From Treponema sp. (GTDB lineage Bacteria > Spirochaetota > Spirochaetia > Treponematales > Breznakiellaceae): a DNA stretch of 5,828 nucleotides. Below are positions 3,303 through 5,828 of this stretch, piece after piece. Each line of letters starts with the position of its first letter. Position 1 is the first letter of the stretch. The stretch is from contig JAISZZ010000126.1 of the NCBI GenBank assembly GCA_031284385.1, positions 1 to 5,828 of the forward strand. The letters run 5' to 3'. The notes beneath the pieces were generated by a model that saw only the letters and a list, made by a program, of their open reading frames with translations, made no database searches and was not told the DNA's origin. Position numbers and translations under genes: made by a program.

Positions 3303-5476
3303 TGACACATAGATTAACACGAACAATAGCCGGTAAAGAAATAATGCTGGAGACCGGCAGGATTGCACGGCAGGCCGCAGGAGCTGTTTTTGCCCAATGT
3401 GAAGGCTCCGTTGTGATAGCGACGGTTTGTACGTCGCCGGACGCGGTTGAAGGTCTGGATTATGTCCCCCTCACGGTGGATTATAACGAAAAGTATTATG
3501 CCGCAGGAAAGATTCCGGGCGGTTTTATAAAACGTGAAAGCAGGCCAAAGGACAAGGAAATTCTTGTTTCCCGTCTCATTGACCGTCCGATGCGCCCGCT
3601 GTTTGAAAAGAGTTTCGGCAGAGAGATTCAGCTTGTGCCTACAACCATTTCTACAGATATGGTAAACCCGCCTGACATTCTGGCCATAGCCGCAGCCTCC
3701 GCGGCGGTGCATATTTCAAACATCCCGTTTAACGGCCCGGTAGCGGGCGTTAGGGTTTGTCAGGTTGACGGCGAGCTTGTCGTGAATCCCACATATGAAC
3801 AGATTGAGAACTCAACGCTGGAAATCGTAGTCGCGGGTACGCGGGACGGTATCACGATGGTTGAGGGCGGCGCTAAAGAAACGGACGAGGCGGCGATGCT
3901 TAAAGCGATGGAACTGGGTCGCTCCGTCATTGTCGAACTATGCGATATGCAGGAAGAATTGCGGAAATTGGCGGGCAAGGAAAAACTGCCGCTTGCGCCT
4001 AGTTCGGTTACGCTGCAAAATGCCGAGGCGATTCGTTCCGCCGCCTATCCGTTGCTCGAAGCGGCCTGTTTTGTCGAAGGAAAGGCGGGCAGGTACGAGG
4101 CGGTTCACAAGGTAAAGGCTGATTTGGCCGCCAAGTATGCCGGACAGCTCGAAGATGCGGACCAGCAGAAACTTTTTGACGCTCTTTTTGAGGATATGCA
4201 GTATCAGATTCTCCGGTCGTCCATCCTTGACAAGGGAAGGCGCGTTGACGGGCGCGGCTGCGAAGACATTCGCCCCATAACTTGCGAGGCCGGCATTCTG
4301 CCCCGCGTTCATGGCTCGGCGCTGTTTACACGCGGCGAAACTCAATCTCTGGCCGTTACCACGCTTGGAACGGTGTTTGACGAGCAGGTGTTTGACGATA
4401 TTGAGGGGGATAAACGTGAAAATTTTCTGTTACACTACAATTTTCCGCCCTATTCCGTGGGTGAAGTTGGACGGCTTGGCACCGGCAGGCGCGAGATAGG
4501 GCATGGGCATCTGGCCCGCCGCTCGCTTGAGCCTATGGTGCCTTCAAAAACGGATTTTCCCTACACTATTCGCGTAGTTTCAGAGATAATGGAGTCTAAC
4601 GGCTCATCGTCAATGGCTTCCGTCTGCGGCGGCACGCTTTCCATGCTGCACGCGGGTGTTCCGATGAAAAAGCCTGTCGCCGGCATAGCGATGGGGCTTA
4701 TCACGGACGGGGAGCGTTACGCCGTGCTGTCTGACATTTTAGGCGACGAGGATCACCTTGGCGACATGGACTTTAAGGTTGCCGGTACTGAGGACGGCAT
4801 CACCGGTTTTCAGATGGACATAAAGATCGCTGGTGTCAGCCTTGAGATACTGACAAAGGCGCTTGAACAGGCAAAACGCGGACGGCTTCATATACTTTCA
4901 ATAATGAACGCAACGTTGAGCAAGCCGGTTGAAACGATAAGCGAGTACGCGCCGAAAATTGTTACTCTCAAAATTGAGGTTGATAAAATCGGGGCACTTA
5001 TAGGGCCGGGCGGTAAGAACGTCAAGGCGCTTAGCGAACAGTACAGCGTTACCATCAACACGGATAACGACGGTACGGTTACGATATATGGCCGGAACGC
5101 CCACTCCGCTGAGGAAGCTAAACAGGCGGTTATGGGCATTGTCGCCGATCCTGAGACGGGCAAGATTTACAACGGCAAGGTAATGCGGCTGATGGAATTC
5201 GGCGCGTTTGTCGAAATCCTGCCCGGAAAAGAAGGACTCGTTCACATATCGAAACTTTCACGGCAACATATCGCGCAGGTTTCCGATGTACTCAAAGAAG
5301 GGCAGCAGATTCCGGTAAAACTTCTTGAAATTGACAAGATGGGCAGGCTCAACCTGTCATACATAGATGCTATTGATCCGGACGGGGCGCCGCCGCCGTC
5401 AGAGAATAAACCTTATCGGCAGGAGCGTCCGCGCTACGATCGTCCACGCCGCGACGAGCGCCCCCGCTATAGGTAG
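3302..5476 (+). CDS. pnp: Polynucleotide phosphorylase (polyribonucleotide nucleotidyltransferase)
   Basis: The predicted enzyme degrades RNA 3' to 5' with phosphate, releasing nucleoside diphosphates; it works as a ring-shaped trimer. The 724 residues (E. coli 711) hold the full domain order: first RNase PH domain, helical linker, second RNase PH domain, KH and S1. Visible landmarks are the RNA-gripping loop GGFIKRE (FIKR, residues 75-78, where E. coli has FFRR), phosphate-site Arg396-Arg397 in TGRREIGHGHLARR, catalytic Asp484, Asp490 and Lys492 in GDEDHLGDMDFKVAG, KH loop IGPGGK (567-572), and an S1 domain at about 621-686. The tail from about 687 is rich in Pro, Arg and Tyr, with repeated ERPRY/DRPRR units. 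The start overlaps the rpsO stop as TAATG, with AAGGA (3293-3297) inside rpsO as ribosome binding site. The protein appears intact. Confidence 0.97.
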   Translation: MTHRLTRTIAGKEIMLETGRIARQAAGAVFAQCEGSVVIATVCTSPDAVEGLDYVPLTVDYNEKYYAAGKIPGGFIKRESRPKDKEILVSRLIDRPMRPLFEKSFGREIQLVPTTISTDMVNPPDILAIAAASAAVHISNIPFNGPVAGVRVCQVDGELVVNPTYEQIENSTLEIVVAGTRDGITMVEGGAKETDEAAMLKAMELGRSVIVELCDMQEELRKLAGKEKLPLAPSSVTLQNAEAIRSAAYPLLEAACFVEGKAGRYEAVHKVKADLAAKYAGQLEDADQQKLFDALFEDMQYQILRSSILDKGRRVDGRGCEDIRPITCEAGILPRVHGSALFTRGETQSLAVTTLGTVFDEQVFDDIEGDKRENFLLHYNFPPYSVGEVGRLGTGRREIGHGHLARRSLEPMVPSKTDFPYTIRVVSEIMESNGSSSMASVCGGTLSMLHAGVPMKKPVAGIAMGLITDGERYAVLSDILGDEDHLGDMDFKVAGTEDGITGFQMDIKIAGVSLEILTKALEQAKRGRLHILSIMNATLSKPVETISEYAPKIVTLKIEVDKIGALIGPGGKNVKALSEQYSVTINTDNDGTVTIYGRNAHSAEEAKQAVMGIVADPETGKIYNGKVMRLMEFGAFVEILPGKEGLVHISKLSRQHIAQVSDVLKEGQQIPVKLLEIDKMGRLNLSYIDAIDPDGAPPPSENKPYRQERPRYDRPRRDERPRYR

Positions 5477-5480
5477 GAGG
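5475..5480 (+). promoter_or_regulatory. Consensus ribosome binding site overlapping the pnp stop
   Basis: AGGAGG is a full Shine-Dalgarno match, five bases before ATG 5486. Its first two bases are the last two of the pnp TAG stop. It supports both the start of the last gene and its co-translation with pnp. Confidence 0.7.
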
Positions 5481-5485
5481 CTTTT

Positions 5486-5828
5486 ATGAATAAGATGGAA
5501 CGTGTTTTGTTAACCATGCTTTCAGGCGTATTTTTTGTTATGCCTGTATTTGCGCAAGATACTCCGAGTATTGTGGGAAATTCTGAATTTTATGTTCTCA
5601 ACGTCCCTATCGAGAAGATATACTCGCATCCAAAAGGTTATGTAACCGAGTATCGTAAGAAGGTTGTTGGTACCGAAAGGCTTTACTTGCCTTTGGAGTG
5701 GTTTGCACGGACAACCGGAACGGAGGGGCCGCTTAAAGGGCAAATCATAAAAATCAAGCAAAATAGCCTGCAGCCATACCTGTCGTTATACTACAAAGAT
5801 GGTAAAGTTGACCATTTAAAGCTTTATG
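5486..5828 (+). CDS. Secreted protein of unknown function, 5' part only
   Basis: The frame is open to the window edge, giving 114 residues; the stop lies outside. The first 23 residues form a signal peptide: Lys3 and Arg6, a hydrophobic core from about residue 7, then VFA before QD, a good signal peptidase I site. There is no cysteine at the cleavage point, so it is not a typical lipoprotein. The mature part has alternating hydrophobic residues suggesting beta structure, with blocks such as YVLNVPIEKIY, RLYLPLEWFA and LSLYYKDGKVDHLKLY. I do not recognise the family with certainty; my recollection is that treponemes keep a hypothetical secreted protein after pnp, and this may be it. The gap to pnp is nine bases with a consensus ribosome binding site and no terminator, so it is probably the next cistron of the pnp operon. 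Confidence 0.8.
   Translation, partial: MNKMERVLLTMLSGVFFVMPVFAQDTPSIVGNSEFYVLNVPIEKIYSHPKGYVTEYRKKVVGTERLYLPLEWFARTTGTEGPLKGQIIKIKQNSLQPYLSLYYKDGKVDHLKLY

Overview
The window holds one housekeeping cluster and one vitamin-uptake unit, all on the + strand. It reads as bacterial chromosome with mid GC. There is no sign of phage, plasmid, CRISPR or insertion-sequence genes, and I saw no tRNA or rRNA. The ribF-rpsO-pnp order, the RibF amino-terminal style and the secreted-protein gene directly after pnp suggest a spirochaete of the Treponema group, perhaps a host- or gut-associated one. That taxonomic call is inference from remembered family features and was not tested by search.

Layout. (1) Bases 1-120 are the last 39 codons of an unrecognised gene, whose stop codon lies in a strong 16-bp hairpin. 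(2) Bases 158-236 are a short regulatory region with a 17-bp repeat, an inverted repeat and a very good sigma-70-type promoter. Its predicted start point falls almost on the next ATG. (3) Bases 237-1963 carry yhdT and panF, overlapping by ATGA: a small two-helix membrane protein and the sodium/pantothenate symporter. (4) Bases 1964-2345 are 382 non-coding bases rich in inverted repeats, including a second exact copy of the 17-bp repeat. (5) Bases 2346-5476 carry ribF, rpsO and pnp. RibF consists only of the FMN adenylyltransferase half. rpsO is preceded by a 120-base gap that can fold, a candidate S15 autoregulatory leader. pnp overlaps rpsO by one base. (6) From 5486 the amino-terminal part of a secreted protein of unknown function runs off the window.

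How the genes fit together. PanF imports pantothenate, the precursor of coenzyme A, and YhdT is its usual small partner. RibF makes FAD from FMN. S15 (rpsO) and polynucleotide phosphorylase (pnp) are the classic ribosome/RNA-decay pair. The two cofactor-related transcription units share the 17-bp intergenic motif. This could be a common operator or, equally plausibly, two copies of a dispersed non-coding repeat.

I found no clearly new multi-gene system. The best leads are regulatory or architectural: the likely leaderless yhdT-panF transcript, the single-domain RibF, the mutually exclusive hairpins before ribF, the foldable rpsO leader, and the shared 17-mer.
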